Positions 43,301 through 54,700 of a DNA stretch of 64,000 nucleotides are shown here, one piece after another (the first letter of the stretch is position 1; the number at the start of each line of letters is the position of its first letter). Made by a program: the position numbers and the translations under genes. A model generated the notes under the pieces. That model did not search any database. It saw nothing but the letters and a program-made list of their open reading frames with translations, and was not told the DNA's origin. This DNA comes from Myxococcus hansupus. Lineage in GTDB: Bacteria; Myxococcota; Myxococcia; Myxococcales; Myxococcaceae. The DNA lies in the NCBI RefSeq assembly GCF_000280925.3, contig NZ_CP012109.1, positions 3,554,501 to 3,618,500 of the forward strand. The letters are read 5' to 3'.

Positions 43301-45742
43301 ACCGCCGGGCGTCCGCGCGCGGACCTGTCGCGCCAGCTCGGCTACTTCGTCAACCCCGTGGCACTGCGCGCCCACGTGCCTCGCGCGCTGTCCTTCTCCG
43401 GGCTGGTGGCCCAGGTCCGGACCACGGTGCTGGAAGCGTTGGAGCATCAGGAGCTGCCGTTCCCCCGGCTCGTCGAGCAACTGCAGCCGCGCAGGGACCC
43501 TTCGCGCGCGCCGGTCTTCCAGACGATGTTCGCCCTGCAGTCCGGCCGCCCAGGAAGCGAACCCCTGGGCGCATTCGCCGTCGGGGCACCGGGGGCGCGG
43601 GCGCGGCTGGGCGAGCTGTCGGTCGAGTCCGTCCCCTTGCGTCCGTCCGGCGCGGCCTTCGACCTCTCCCTGGTGATGGCGGAGGTGGACGGCGCCTTCG
43701 CGGCGCGGCTGGAGTACTGCGCCGACCTCTTCGACAACGCCGCCGCCGCCCGCATGGTGCACCACCTGGGCGCGCTGCTGGACGCCGCCGCGGCTCAGCC
43801 GGACCTGCCGCTGGTGGACCTGCCCTGGCTCGCGGAGAAGGAGCGCCGCGCGCTGCTCGCGCGTGGAAGGAAGCGTCACGACGCACGGGGAGAAGTGGTC
43901 GCCGGGATGGTCCAGCGGGTGGAGTCCTGGGCCCGTGCGACACCGGATGCACCCGCGCTCGCCGCCGGGCCGAAGCGCTGGTCCTACCGTGAGCTGTCGG
44001 CGTGGGTTGACCGGCTGGCCGCGCGGCTGCGGCGCCAGGGCGTGGGCCCCGAGGTCCGCGTCGGCACGCTGCTGGAGCGGGGGAGTCCCGAACAGGTGGT
44101 GGCCTTCCTCGCCGTCCTGAAGGCGGGCGGCACCGTGGTGCCGTTGGACCCCACGTATCCTCCGGGCCGGGTGTCGTGGACGTTGTCGGACGCGGGCGCG
44201 CGGGTACTCCTGGCGCACGAACGGTACGCCCAGCGGTTGGAGCCGCTCGACGCCGTGACGGTGCTGCGCTGGGAAGCGTTCGACGGTGCTTCGGACGGCG
44301 TCTCGGAGGTGTCACCGCCCGGAGGGGCCGAGCCCCTCGCCGATTCCGCGGCCTACATTTGCTACACGTCCGGCAGCACGGGCCGACCCAAGGGCGTGGT
44401 GGTGACCTACCGGGGGGCCGCGCAACTGTGCGAGTCCTTCGCCAGGGGCCTGCCCATCGGTCCGGGTTCACGGGTGTTCTTGTTCGCCTCGCCCGCGTTC
44501 GACATGTCCGTGTCGGACTACGTGGCGGCCTGGTCCTCGGGCAGCGCGCTTCACGTGTCGCCGGGAGCGCCGCCCATGGGCGACGCGCTGTACCGGCTGC
44601 TGGTGGAGCAGCGCATCACCTCGGTGATGCTGCCGCCCTCCGTGGCCCTGCTTCTTCCGGAAGGACCGTTGCCGGACCTGAAGCTCTTCATGGTCGGCGC
44701 GGAGTCGTGTCCCGCGAGCCTCGTGTCCCGCTTCGCGGAAGGCCGCGCGTTCATCAACGCGTATGGCCCCACCGAGGTGACCGTGTGCGCCACGTGGGCA
44801 CGTCTCGCACCGGACGACGCGGGCCCGGTCGCCATTGGCAGCGCCTTGCCGCATCTGGATGTCTACGTGCTCGACGAGGCGCACCAGCCCGTCCCCGAGG
44901 GCGTGGCGGGCGAGCTCTACGTGGGTGGACTGTCCCTGGCCCGTGGCTACCTGGACCGCCCGGACCTCACCGCCGAGCGCTTCGTTCCGGACCCGCATGG
45001 TGAGGTGCCCGGGGCCCGGCTCTACCGGACGGGCGACGTCGTCCGTTGGCGCGCGGATGGTCAGCTCGACTACCTGGGCCGCGCGGACGCGCAACTGAAG
45101 CTTCGCGGCTTTCGCATCGAGCCCGGCGAGGTGGAGGTGGCGCTGCGCGAGTTGCTGGGCATGCGGCAGGCCCACGTCACCGCGTGGCGCCCATCCACCG
45201 TCGCGGAGCCACGGCTGGTCGCGTACGTCGTGCCGCCGCCGGGAGACGTCCTCCCGCCAGGCGAGATGCGCGCGCGGCTGCGTGAGCGGCTGCCGGAGCA
45301 GCTTGTGCCCACGGACTTCGTGGTCCTGGAGTCCTTGCCCATGTTGGTCTCCGGGAAGGTGGACACGCGGGCGCTGCCGAAGCCCGCGCTCACCGTGTCT
45401 CCGGAAGGCAAGCCTCGCACGCAGATGGAGACCCAGGTCGCGGTTGCGTGGGCGGAGGCGCTGGGGCTGCCCGCCGTGGATGTGCACGCGCACTTCTTCG
45501 ACGACCTGGGCGGCAGCTCGCTGTCCGTGGTGCGTGCCTGTTCGCGGCTGGTCGAGGCGCTGGGCCGCGACGTCCCCATCACGCACTTCTTCGAACATCC
45601 CACCGTCCACGCGCTCGCCCGGCGGCTGCAAGCCGAGGCGCGGCCGGACGACTCCACCGATGTGAAGCACCAGTCGCGCGCGGAGGCCCGCAGGCAGGCC
45701 CTCCAGCGGCGCGGAGGAAGGAACCCCCGAGGCCATGGCTGA
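40379..45742 (+). CDS. NRPS loading protein FAAL-ACP-C-A-PCP (1787 aa)
   Basis: A fatty-acyl-AMP ligase (about residues 1-600) with YTSGSTGTPRGVV and YGLAEGTL loads an acyl chain on the ACP (about 612-685, GLDSL). A condensation domain (about 700-1130, HHLITDFW intact) joins it to the first amino acid. An adenylation domain (about 1175-1670) has YTSGSTGRPKG, AYGPTEVTVC, YRTGD and VSGKVDTR. A PCP (about 1685-1755, LGGSSLS) ends the line. My aligned specificity residues (D-M-S-M-F-V-A-V-C-K) match no code I know well; a hydrophobic or aromatic residue is most likely. The gene overlaps the next by eight bases. The ligase step makes the product a lipopeptide. Confidence 0.9.
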   Translation: MQLSTRADPASEFVCPEDATFVDVCRTRATAQPGDWIYTFLDDMGEHALTYAELDAGARAVAALLQRHLSPGERALLLYPPGREYALGFLACLYAGVVAVPAYPPDPMRLGRTLPRLQALIADCGARVALTTTFIADMVEPLTEGAPDLRALRWLATDAVPASEAEAWRAPELSGDTVAFLQYTSGSTGTPRGVVLRHRHLLHNSWLIARGFDASPQPVGVLWLPPYHDMGLIGGLLQPLFRDIPTVLLPPMSFLQRPLGWLEAVSRFGGTVCGGPNFAFDLCVRKSTPEQRAALDLSRWEVAFCGAEPVRADTLERFAEAFAPAGFRREAFYPCYGLAEGTLIVSGGARAAVPVARRFSREGLLHGEAKPPERDSAETVLVGCGQSLGDQDLRVVDPRTGRPCEPGRVGELWVRGPSVADGYWQRPEETERTFHGRLADSGEGPYLRTGDLGVLDGGEVFITGRLKDLLVLRGRNFYPQDLEHSAERSHPGARPGCGAAFSVDVEGEERLVLVQEVSSKVASEADAGEVAAHIRAALGEAHGVAPHAVVLISAGSLPKTSSGKVQRRASREAFLTGALDVVLAWREAGVDAQRAGPPLASPADAPVTAAASDDVLAVLAARVAPLLGVAVQALDVEAPLTHAGLDSLRALEVLHAVEEGWGVSPPVAYLLQGPSLRDVARWVEQARAEGAEAGLEPSADTHDGDADVMSDGQRALWFLQRLAPGSTAYLVSHAVRFTTPVDAGALGRAFAQLVARHPALSSAFPEHEGAPVLRRADAPPILERTEAAGWTDDVLSERLHEEAHRPFDLERGPLMRVRLYTGARGGDVLLLAMHHLITDFWSLEVLAGELGALYSAEVQGALARVPSPPPSAAGILQALARRRSGARTEVLQRWWRERLGGELPVLELPTSGPRPRLQSFRGASVSFRVSPQTSARLKDLARAHGATPFMVLLAGYLSFLRRYSGQEDLIVGTPTAGRPRADLSRQLGYFVNPVALRAHVPRALSFSGLVAQVRTTVLEALEHQELPFPRLVEQLQPRRDPSRAPVFQTMFALQSGRPGSEPLGAFAVGAPGARARLGELSVESVPLRPSGAAFDLSLVMAEVDGAFAARLEYCADLFDNAAAARMVHHLGALLDAAAAQPDLPLVDLPWLAEKERRALLARGRKRHDARGEVVAGMVQRVESWARATPDAPALAAGPKRWSYRELSAWVDRLAARLRRQGVGPEVRVGTLLERGSPEQVVAFLAVLKAGGTVVPLDPTYPPGRVSWTLSDAGARVLLAHERYAQRLEPLDAVTVLRWEAFDGASDGVSEVSPPGGAEPLADSAAYICYTSGSTGRPKGVVVTYRGAAQLCESFARGLPIGPGSRVFLFASPAFDMSVSDYVAAWSSGSALHVSPGAPPMGDALYRLLVEQRITSVMLPPSVALLLPEGPLPDLKLFMVGAESCPASLVSRFAEGRAFINAYGPTEVTVCATWARLAPDDAGPVAIGSALPHLDVYVLDEAHQPVPEGVAGELYVGGLSLARGYLDRPDLTAERFVPDPHGEVPGARLYRTGDVVRWRADGQLDYLGRADAQLKLRGFRIEPGEVEVALRELLGMRQAHVTAWRPSTVAEPRLVAYVVPPPGDVLPPGEMRARLRERLPEQLVPTDFVVLESLPMLVSGKVDTRALPKPALTVSPEGKPRTQMETQVAVAWAEALGLPAVDVHAHFFDDLGGSSLSVVRACSRLVEALGRDVPITHFFEHPTVHALARRLQAEARPDDSTDVKHQSRAEARRQALQRRGGRNPRGHG

Positions 45743-48700
45743 GCACGAGAGCATGAGCGAGAACACCGGCGGCACGGGCAACGACATCGCCATCATCGGC
45801 ATGGCGGGCCGCTTCCCAGGGAGCGCGGACCTCCAGAGCTTCTGGCGCAACCTGCGGGAGGGCGTGGAGTCCATCGTCCGGCTGTCACCGGAGGCGCTGG
45901 AATGGTCTCCCCTGATGGCCGAAGCGACGCGCCACCATCCGGACTTCGTCCCGGTGGCCGCGGAGCTGGAGGGCGGCGACGGCTTCGACGCGGCCTTCTT
46001 CGGCATGGCCCCGCGCGAGGCCGAGTGGATGGACCCGCAGCAGCGCGTGTTCCTGGAGTGCGCCTGGACGGCGCTCGAGGACGCGTCGCTGGACCCGGAG
46101 CGGTTCGAGGGGAAGATTTCCCTCTACGCGGGCGCGAGCGCGTCCATGCACGGCCTGGGGCGGGTGGGGCAGGGGGGCCTGGACCCGGCGTCGCTGTATG
46201 AGCTGATGACCAACACGGCGGAGAACCTGGCGACCCGGGCGTCGTTCAAGCTGGGGCTGCGCGGGGAGAGCCTGTCGCTCTACACCGCGTGCTCCACGGG
46301 CCTGGTGGCCGTCCACATGGCCTGCCAGAGCCTGTTGATGCGCCAGTCGGACGTGGCGTTGGCGGGCGCGGTGCGGTTGGCGATGCCGCAGCGCACGGGC
46401 TACCTGTTCCAGGAGGGAATGATTCTCTCCCCGGACGGGCACTGCCGTGCATTCGACGCGCGCGCGGCGGGCACGGTGCCGGGCAATGGCGCGGCCGTCG
46501 TGGTGCTCAAGCCGCTGGAGGACGCGCTCCGGGACGGCGACCGCGTGTACGCCGTGATTCGTGGCTCCTCCATCAACAACGACGGTGGCCAGAAGGTGGG
46601 CTACACGGCGCCCAGCGTGGAGGGGCAGGCGGACGTCATTGGCGAGGCGCTGGCGTTCGCGGGGCTGGAGGCGGGGGACATCGGCTACGTGGAGGCGCAC
46701 GGTACGGGCACCTCGCTGGGCGACCCCATCGAGGTCGCGGCGCTGACGCGCGCCTACCGGCGGCAGACGGACAAGACGGGCTACTGCGCGCTGGGCTCGG
46801 TGAAGACGAACGTGGGCCACCTGGACACGGCCGCGGGCCTGGCCGGCCTCATCAAGACGGCCCTGGCGCTGAAGCACGAGGAGCTTCCGCCCACGCTCCA
46901 TTTCGAGCGGCCGAACCCGGCCATCGACTTCGCCAACAGTCCGTTCTTCGTCGTGGACCAACTGCGCTCCTGGCCGCGAGGCCCGGTGCCTCGGCGCGCG
47001 GGCGTCAGCTCGTTCGGCATTGGCGGGACGAACGCGCACGCGGTGCTGGAGGAGGCTCCGTTGCCCGGGCCCACCACGCCCAGCCTCCGGCCCACGCAGG
47101 TGGTGACGCTGTCGGGGCGCTCCCCCGAGGCGCTGGACGCGGCGACGCGGTCGCTGGCCGGGTGGCTGGAGGCCGCGCCGGCCGATGTGGCGCTGGAGGA
47201 CGTGGCCTTCACGCGCAACGTGGGGCGCCGGGCCTTCGAGCATCGGCGGACCTTCGTGGCCGGGAGTCTCACGGAACTTCGCGAGAAGCTGAGCGCGCCG
47301 GCGAAGGCCCAGGTGGTGGAGAATCTGGTGGCCGCGCGCGAGCAGGGCGTGGCCTTCTTGTTCCCGGGACAGGGCGCGCAGTCGGTGGGGATGGGCCGCG
47401 AGCTGCACGCCGCGGAGCCCGTCTACCGCGAGGCCCTGGAGTCCTGCCTGGACGGCCTGGGCGCGACGCTGGGCGCCACGGTGCGCGGCGTGTTGTTGCC
47501 GGCTCCGGGGACGGAGGACGCCGCGGCGCGGACCCTGGCGGACCCGTCGGTCGCGCTGCCCGCGCTCTTCGCCGTGGAGTACGCCCTGGCGCGCCTGTGG
47601 GAGGGCTGGGGTGTCCAGCCTCGCGCGATGCTGGGCCACAGCTTTGGTGAGTATGTGGCGGCGTGCCTCGCGGAGGTCCTGCCGTTGGAGGACGCGCTGG
47701 CCCTGGTCGCGGCTCGCGGCCGGCTGATGGCGCGGATGCCGCCGGGCAGCATGACGGCGGTGGGCTGCGCGGAAGAGACGGTGCGCCCGTTGCTGACGGG
47801 GGCGCTGTCGTTGGCGGCGGTGAACGGGCCGGACCGGTGCGTGGTCTCCGGGCCCACGCCGGACGTGGAGGCGCTGGAGCGCGAGCTGGCCGCCCGGGGC
47901 GTGGGCGTGCTGCGACTGCCCGCGGGGCACGCGTTCCACTCGGCGGCGGTGGAGCCGCTGATGGCGGAGCTGCGGCGCGTGGTGGCCGGACTGCGGCTGT
48001 CGGCGCCCCAGCGGCCCTACGTGTCCAGCGTCACGGGGACCTGGATTCGCGAGCAGGAGGCCACGGACCCGGACTACTGGCTCCGCCAGATGCGCGCGCC
48101 CGTGCGCTTCGGGGACGGGCTGGAGACGTTGAAGGCGGATGGCTGCACCGTGTTCCTGGAGGTGGGCCCGGACCAGGCGCTGACGGCGCTGTCGAAGCCC
48201 GGGCTGCGTGGAGGACAGGGCCGCGCCGTGCCCTCGTTGCCGCGAGTTGGCTCGAAGCGGGGGACCCACGCCGCGCTGATGGAGGCGCTTGGCGCGCTGT
48301 GGGAGCAGGGCCTGGTGCTGGACTGGCAGCAGGTCTACGCGCACGAGACGCGGCGCAAGGTCGCGCTGCCCACGTATCCCTTCCAGCGGCGGACGTTCCG
48401 CGCCGCGATGCCCGAGGCGGCGCCGCTCCGTCAGGCGCCTGTCTCCACCCCGGCGGAAGTGGTGGCGGCGGCTCCCGTCGTGCCCGACAGCGTGGCGGCG
48501 ACGGACGCCTCGCTGGAGCAGGCGGGGGCGCGCACGGAGGTGGAGCGCAAGGTCCTGGCCATCTGGCGTGAGCGCCTGGGCCGTGCGGACTTCGGCATCC
48601 ACGACGACTTCCTGGAGCTGGGCGGCAACTCGCTGATGGCCGCGCAGCTCCTGACGCGGCTGCGGGAGGCGTTCCCCGTTCCGCTGCCCCTGAGCGACGT

Positions 48701-51700
48701 CTTCGACTCGCCCACGGTGGCGGGAATCTCGGCGCGCATCCAGGAGCGTCTGGGCACGTCAGGCGCCGAGTCCACGGAGCCAGTGCTGCCTCCGCTGGTC
48801 CGCCTCTCGCGTGACGGCGACCTGCCCCTGTCGGTGGTGCAGGAGCGGGTCTGCGCGCTGGAGCAGGCGCTGCCCGGCAACCCGGCCCTGAACATGTACG
48901 TGGTGCTGCGGCTTCAGGGCGCGCTGGATGTCCCGGTGCTGGAGCGCGGCCTGGAGGCGGTGGCTCAGCGTCACGAGGCGTTGCGCACGTCCTATCCCCG
49001 TGAGAACGGCGTCCCGGTCCTCCGTGTCGCGCCGTCGCTGGCGTTCCCGCTGGCCGCCGAGCCGCTGTCGGGCGCGACGTGGCAGCAGCGTGTGTACGAC
49101 GAGGTGTCGCGGCCGTTCGACCTGGAGCGGGGGCCGGCGGTGCGTGCCCGGCTTTGGAAGCTGGAGGCGGACGAGCATGTGCTCGCCGTCACCATCCACC
49201 ACGTGGTGTGTGACACGTGGTCGCTGGTGGTGTTCGCGAAGGAGTTGGGCGCGCACTACGCCGCGCTCAAGCAGGGGCACCCGGCGCCGCTTCCGGCCTT
49301 GCCGGTGCAGTACGCGGACTTCGCGGCGTGGCAGCGCAAGGCGCTGAAGGACGGCGCGCTCACGTCCCAAATCTCGGCATGGCGGGAGCGGCTGTCGGCG
49401 TTCCCTCGACCACTGGAGTTGCCGGTGGATCGCGTCCGGGGCGAAGGCCCCGCGCTGCGCGGTCAGGTGTTCAAGCTGGGGTTCTCCTCCGCGCTATCGG
49501 CGGCGGTCCAGGCGCTGGCCCAGCGTGAAGGCGTCACCCCGTTCATGGTGTTGTTGGCGTCGTGGAAGGCGCTGCTGTCGCGCTGGACGGGCCGCGACGA
49601 CATCGTGGTGGGGACGCCCATCGGGAACCGGAGCCGGCCGGAGCTGGAGCCGTTGATTGGCTACGTGGCGCATGCCGTCCCGCTGAGGACGGACCTGGCC
49701 GGCGCGCCGTCCTTCCGGGAGCTGTTGATGCGCGTCCGGGACGTGATGATGGAGGCCTACGCGCACCCGGACGTGCCGTACGAAGAGCTGGTGCGGGAGA
49801 TTGAACCCGCGAAGGACACAGGGCGCGCGCGCGTCTTCGACACCTTGTTCGTGCTGCACACCCGCTTCGACAAGGCCGTGGAGTTGCCGGGCGTGCGGAT
49901 GAGCCTGGCCGAACTCGACGACGTGCCGCCCGAGTTTGGCAGCGTCCTGTCGGACCTGACGGTGGGGCTGGGCGAGCACGCGCACGGCTTCTCCGGCACC
50001 ATCGACTTCGCGGAGGAGCGCTTCGAGCGGGAGACCGTGGAGCGGTTGGCGGCGCACTGGACCACGCTGCTCGAGGCCGCGGTGGCGCGGCCCGAGACAT
50101 CCATCGCCACGCTGCCCTTGGAGCACGTGCGTCCCGCGCAGGCACCAAGCCCGGAGACGCTGGTCGCCGCACCGGCGCAGATGCCGGTCGTGGCGGCGCT
50201 CCAGCTCCAGGCACGGGCCGCGGCGGACACGGCCTCCGTGGCGGTGACGGCGCCGGATGGCCGAGAGGTGACGTGGGGCGAGCTGCGGGATTCCGCAGAG
50301 CGTCTGGCGGCGGAGCTGTCCGTCCACGGCGTGGGGGCCGAGGTCCTGGTCGCGGTCTGCCTGGAGCCCTCCGTGGAGCGCGTGGTGGCGCAGTGGGCGG
50401 TGCAGTTGTCGGGCGCGGCCTACGTCCTGTTGTCCGTGCCGCAGCTTCGCGAGCTGGAGGGCCTCTCGCCTCCGGGAACGCCGCCTCCGCTGCTCCTCAC
50501 GCACACGCATGTCCGCACGGGCGTGACGTTGGACGCGACGCGCGTCATCCGGGTGGATGAGGTGTTCGCGCGGACCGGTGCGCGCACGAACGTGCCCGTG
50601 CGCGAGACGCCGCGGCCCTCCGCCACGGACATGGTCTGCCTGGAGCCGCTGGTGGGGCCTCGGGGGGAGCACCTTCGCGCCATCCACACGCACCACACCG
50701 TGGCGGCGCTGTTCGGGCGGCTGGACGCGGAAGCGCCGCCGAAGGATGGCAGGTGGCTCGCGGCGGAGGAGGCGCAGGCACCGGGTTCGGGGTTGGAGCT
50801 CCTCTGGGCGCTGACGCGCGGGTTGCGCGTGGTGCTGCCCGCGGAGCGCGCGCGCTTCACGTCATGGGGCGCGGGCGCGGCGCCTGCCGGCAGACGGACG
50901 GACTTCAGCCTGTCGTTCTTCGCCAACGACGAGGACTCGCTGGGGGGCCGGAAGTACCGACTGCTGCTGGAGGCGGCGAAGTTCGCGGATGCGCACGGCT
51001 TCTCCGCCGTGTGGACGCCCGAGCGGCACTTCCACTCGTTTGGAGGCCTGTATCCCCGGCCCGCCGTGGTGGGCGCGGGCGTGGCGACGGTGACGGAGCG
51101 GCTGGGCATTCGCGCCGGAAGCGTGGTGCTGCCGCTGCATGACCCCATCCTCGTCGCGGAGGAGTGGGCCGTCTTGGACAACCTGTCCGACGGCCGCGTG
51201 GGCGTGTCCTTCGCTTCGGGCTGGCATGCGAATGACTTCGTGTTCGCGCCGGACCGGTATGCGAAGCGGAAGGAGGTCCTGCACCGCGGCATCGAGGAGG
51301 TGCGCACGCTGTGGCGCGGCGGCACGGTGTCGCGGCGCAACGGCACGGGAGAGGAGGTGGCCATCTCCTTGCGTCCACGGCCCGTCCAGAAGGTGCTGCC
51401 CATCTGGCTCACCGCCGCGGGCAGTCCGGAGACCTTCCGGCTCGCGGGAGAGATGGGGGCGTACGTGCTCACCAACCTCATGGGGCAGCACCTGGAGGAC
51501 CTGGCCAGCAAGGTGGCGCTCTATCGGGACGCCTGGCGGCAGCATGGCCATGCGGGTCGAGGCCACGTCAGCCTGATGATGCACGCGTACCTCGGTGAGG
51601 ACCCGGTCGAGGTGCAGAAGAAGGCGCGTCCACCGCTGCTCGACTACTTCCGCGGCTCGGTGGACATCTCCACGGGCTTCCTGGCCAGCCTGGGGCTCAA

Positions 51701-54700
51701 CGTGGATCCCCGCTCCCTGTCGTCCGCGGACATGGACGCGCTGCTGGCGCACGGCGTGGAGCGCTACGTGGAGAACGGCGGCCTCATCGGTACGCCGGAG
51801 AGCTGTGGCCCCATGGTGGAGCGCGTGCAGCGGCTCGACGTGGATGAGATTGCCTGCCTGGTGGACTTCGGCGTGGAGGTGGAGGCGACGCTGGAAGGCT
51901 TGCGGCACCTGGATGCGCTGCGGAGCCGTCATTCGCCGGAGCCCGCGTCCGCGCTCCCCTCTGCGTCGCTGCGGGAAGGGCCCGGGGCGGCGGAGTCCTT
52001 GCTGTCGCTGGTCCGGGAGACGGGCATCACCCACCTGCACTGCACCGCGGCGCTGGCGCGGTCGATGCTGGCGCTTCCCGACGCGGCGAAGGCACTTCGC
52101 CCCGTGCGTCACATCCTGCTCGAAGGCGCCTCCGAGGAGTCGGCGGCGTCGCTGGCGCGCGCCATGCCCTGGCGTGTCGCGCACCGTCAGCCGGGCCTGG
52201 GGCTCGGCGCCTGGGCCGTGGCCATGGCGCCAGCGGACGCCGCGCGATGGGACGTGGTGGACGGACGCGGCCTGCCGGTGCCGGTGGGCGTCATCGGTGA
52301 ACTCGTGGTGCAAGGCGCGGGGGTGCCGCGTGGCTTCTGGAACGCACCGGAGACCGCGTCGATGCGCGTGCTCTCCGGAGGTTCCGACGGTGCTCGGCGC
52401 CTGGTGACGGGCCGTCGCGCGCGGCGCAAGCGCGATGGCTCGTTGGAGCTGCTGGCCGCCGTGCCTGTCGAGGCGCGGCGTCCGGCTCCGCCGAAGGCCG
52501 CCGTGCGGATGGACGGGGGCGGGCTTCAGAAGCCCGCGGGGTCGCAGCCCATTCCGCTCGTGCCCAGGGACCGTCCGCTGCCGTTGTCCTTCGCGCAGCA
52601 GCGGCTCTGGTACCTGGACCGGTTGGAGCCGGGCAACGTGGCCTACAACAACGCGGTCGCCTTCACGCTGACCGGCACGCTCGACGCCAAGGTGCTGGAG
52701 CGCGCGCTGAACGGGGTGATTCGCCGGCACGAGGCCTTGCGCACCACGTTCACCCTGGAGGGCGACGCCGCGGTGCAAATCATCGCGCCCTCGCTGGAGA
52801 TTGTCCTCACCGTCCGGGACACGGAGGGCGCCAGCGAGGAAGAGGTCGCCCTTCAGGCGCGGGATGAGGCGCGCGGCACCTTCGACCTGGCGCGGGGGCC
52901 GTTGATTCGCGCGACGCTGCTGCGGCGGGGGAGCACCGAGCACATCCTGTTGCTCACGCTGCACCACATCATCTCGGACGGCTGGTCCGCGGGGGTGATG
53001 GTCAACGAGATGGCTCGGCTCTACGAGTCCGAGATGACGGGGCAGCCGCCTTCGCTGCCCACCCTGACGGTGCAGTCCGCGGACCATGCGCTCTGGCAGT
53101 TGGAGTGGATGCGTGGCCCGGCGCTGAAGGCCGAACAGGACTGGTGGGGCGAGGTGCTGGCGGACGTGCCAGTGCTCCAGCTCCCGGTGGACCGGCCTCG
53201 TCCGCCCGTGCAGACGCACGACGGCGCGCAGGTTCCCTTCGCCGTGTCTCGGTCGGTGATGGACGCCGTGGTGGGGGCGGGCCGGAAGGAAGGGGCCACG
53301 CCCTTCATGGTGATGATGGCCGCGTGGCAGGTGCTGCTGCACGCGTACTCCGGCCAGGAGGACTTCGCGGTGGGCTCGCCGGTGGCGGGGCGTGACCGGC
53401 CCGAAATCGAGCCGTTGATTGGCTGCTTCATCAACTCCATCGCCGTGCGCGCGGATCTGTCCGGGGACCCCACCTTCGCGGAGGTCCTGGGCCGGGTGCG
53501 CCGCACCTCGCTGGCTGCCTTCACACACCAGTCGATGCCGTTCGAGAAGGTGCTGGAGGTGCTGAACACGCCGCGCGACCTCAGCCACAACCCGGTCTTC
53601 CAGACGATGGTGGTGCTGCACAACACGCCGGGGTCCGTGTTGTCGGTGGCGGGGCTCCAGATGCGGAGCCGTTACGTGCACACGGGGGCCACGAAGATGG
53701 ACCTCACGCTGGAGGTCACGGAGACGCCCGAGGGCCTGCGCGGCGGCATCGACTTCAACACCCGGCTCTTCGACGAGGACTCCATCGCCCGGCTCGCGAG
53801 TTCGTTGGTCCGGGTGCTGGAAGCCATGGCGGCCCGTCCGGACTTGCGGCTGTCCCAGCTCGAGCTGCTGGCCGCGGAGGAGCGCGCCCGGCTGTTGGTG
53901 GAGTGGAACCCCGCGCCGCGGGCCGAGCTGCCGGCCGGGGACACCGTGCCTGCGCGCTTCCTGGCCCAGGCCGAGCGGACGCCGGACGCGGTGGCGGTGG
54001 ACGACGGCGCCCGGGCGCTCACGTACCGTGAGCTGGCGGCGCAGTCCCAGCGGCTGGCTGGACACCTCGTCTCCCGGGGCATGGGGCGCGGGCGCATCGT
54101 CGCGCTCGCGGTGGCCCAGCCCTCGGAGGTGGTGACGGGGCTGCTGGGGGTGATGCGCTCGGGGGCGGCGGCGGTGGTGCTGGACGTGGACCATCCGCCG
54201 GAGCGGCTGTCCACCCTCCTCGAGGACACCCAGGCTTCGGTGGTGGTCACCACCGAGTCGTGCCGTGCGCGGGTGCCCTCACGAGCGGGCACGGAGGTCA
54301 TCACGCTGGAGGCGCTGCCCGACACCTCCGCCGAGGTGCGGGTCCCGCCCGAATCCACGGATGCCGCGTGCATCGTCTACACCTCCGGCTCCACGGGGAG
54401 TCCGCGCGGCGTCGTGCTGGAGCACCGGAACCTGGTCGCGGCGACCCTGGCTCGCGACGCGATTCACGGCACACCCGGTGTGGTGATGTCGCTGTTCCCC
54501 TTCACCTTCGATGCGTCGCTCGCGGGTCTGCTCTGGTCCCTGTTTGGCGGAGGGACCTTGCGGTACCCCGACGCCAGTGAACGGGAGGACCCGCGCGCGC
54601 TCACGGCGCGAATCGACAGCTCACGCGTCACCCACCTCATCTGCGTGCCCTCGCTGTATGGCCAGATTCTGGCCGCCGCGCCGGTGGGCGGCCTCGTGGG

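Noticed and set aside
45885..48602. Minus-strand frame of about 905 codons opposite the ketosynthase and acyltransferase
   Set aside because: Low-complexity basic composition, no start signal, and the plus strand has full KS and AT motifs.
50862..54194. Long open frame on the minus strand inside the PKS-NRPS gene (over 1100 codons)
   Set aside because: It is His/Arg/Gly-rich without any domain, lies opposite a clearly conserved gene, and arises because stop codons are rare at about 70% G+C.
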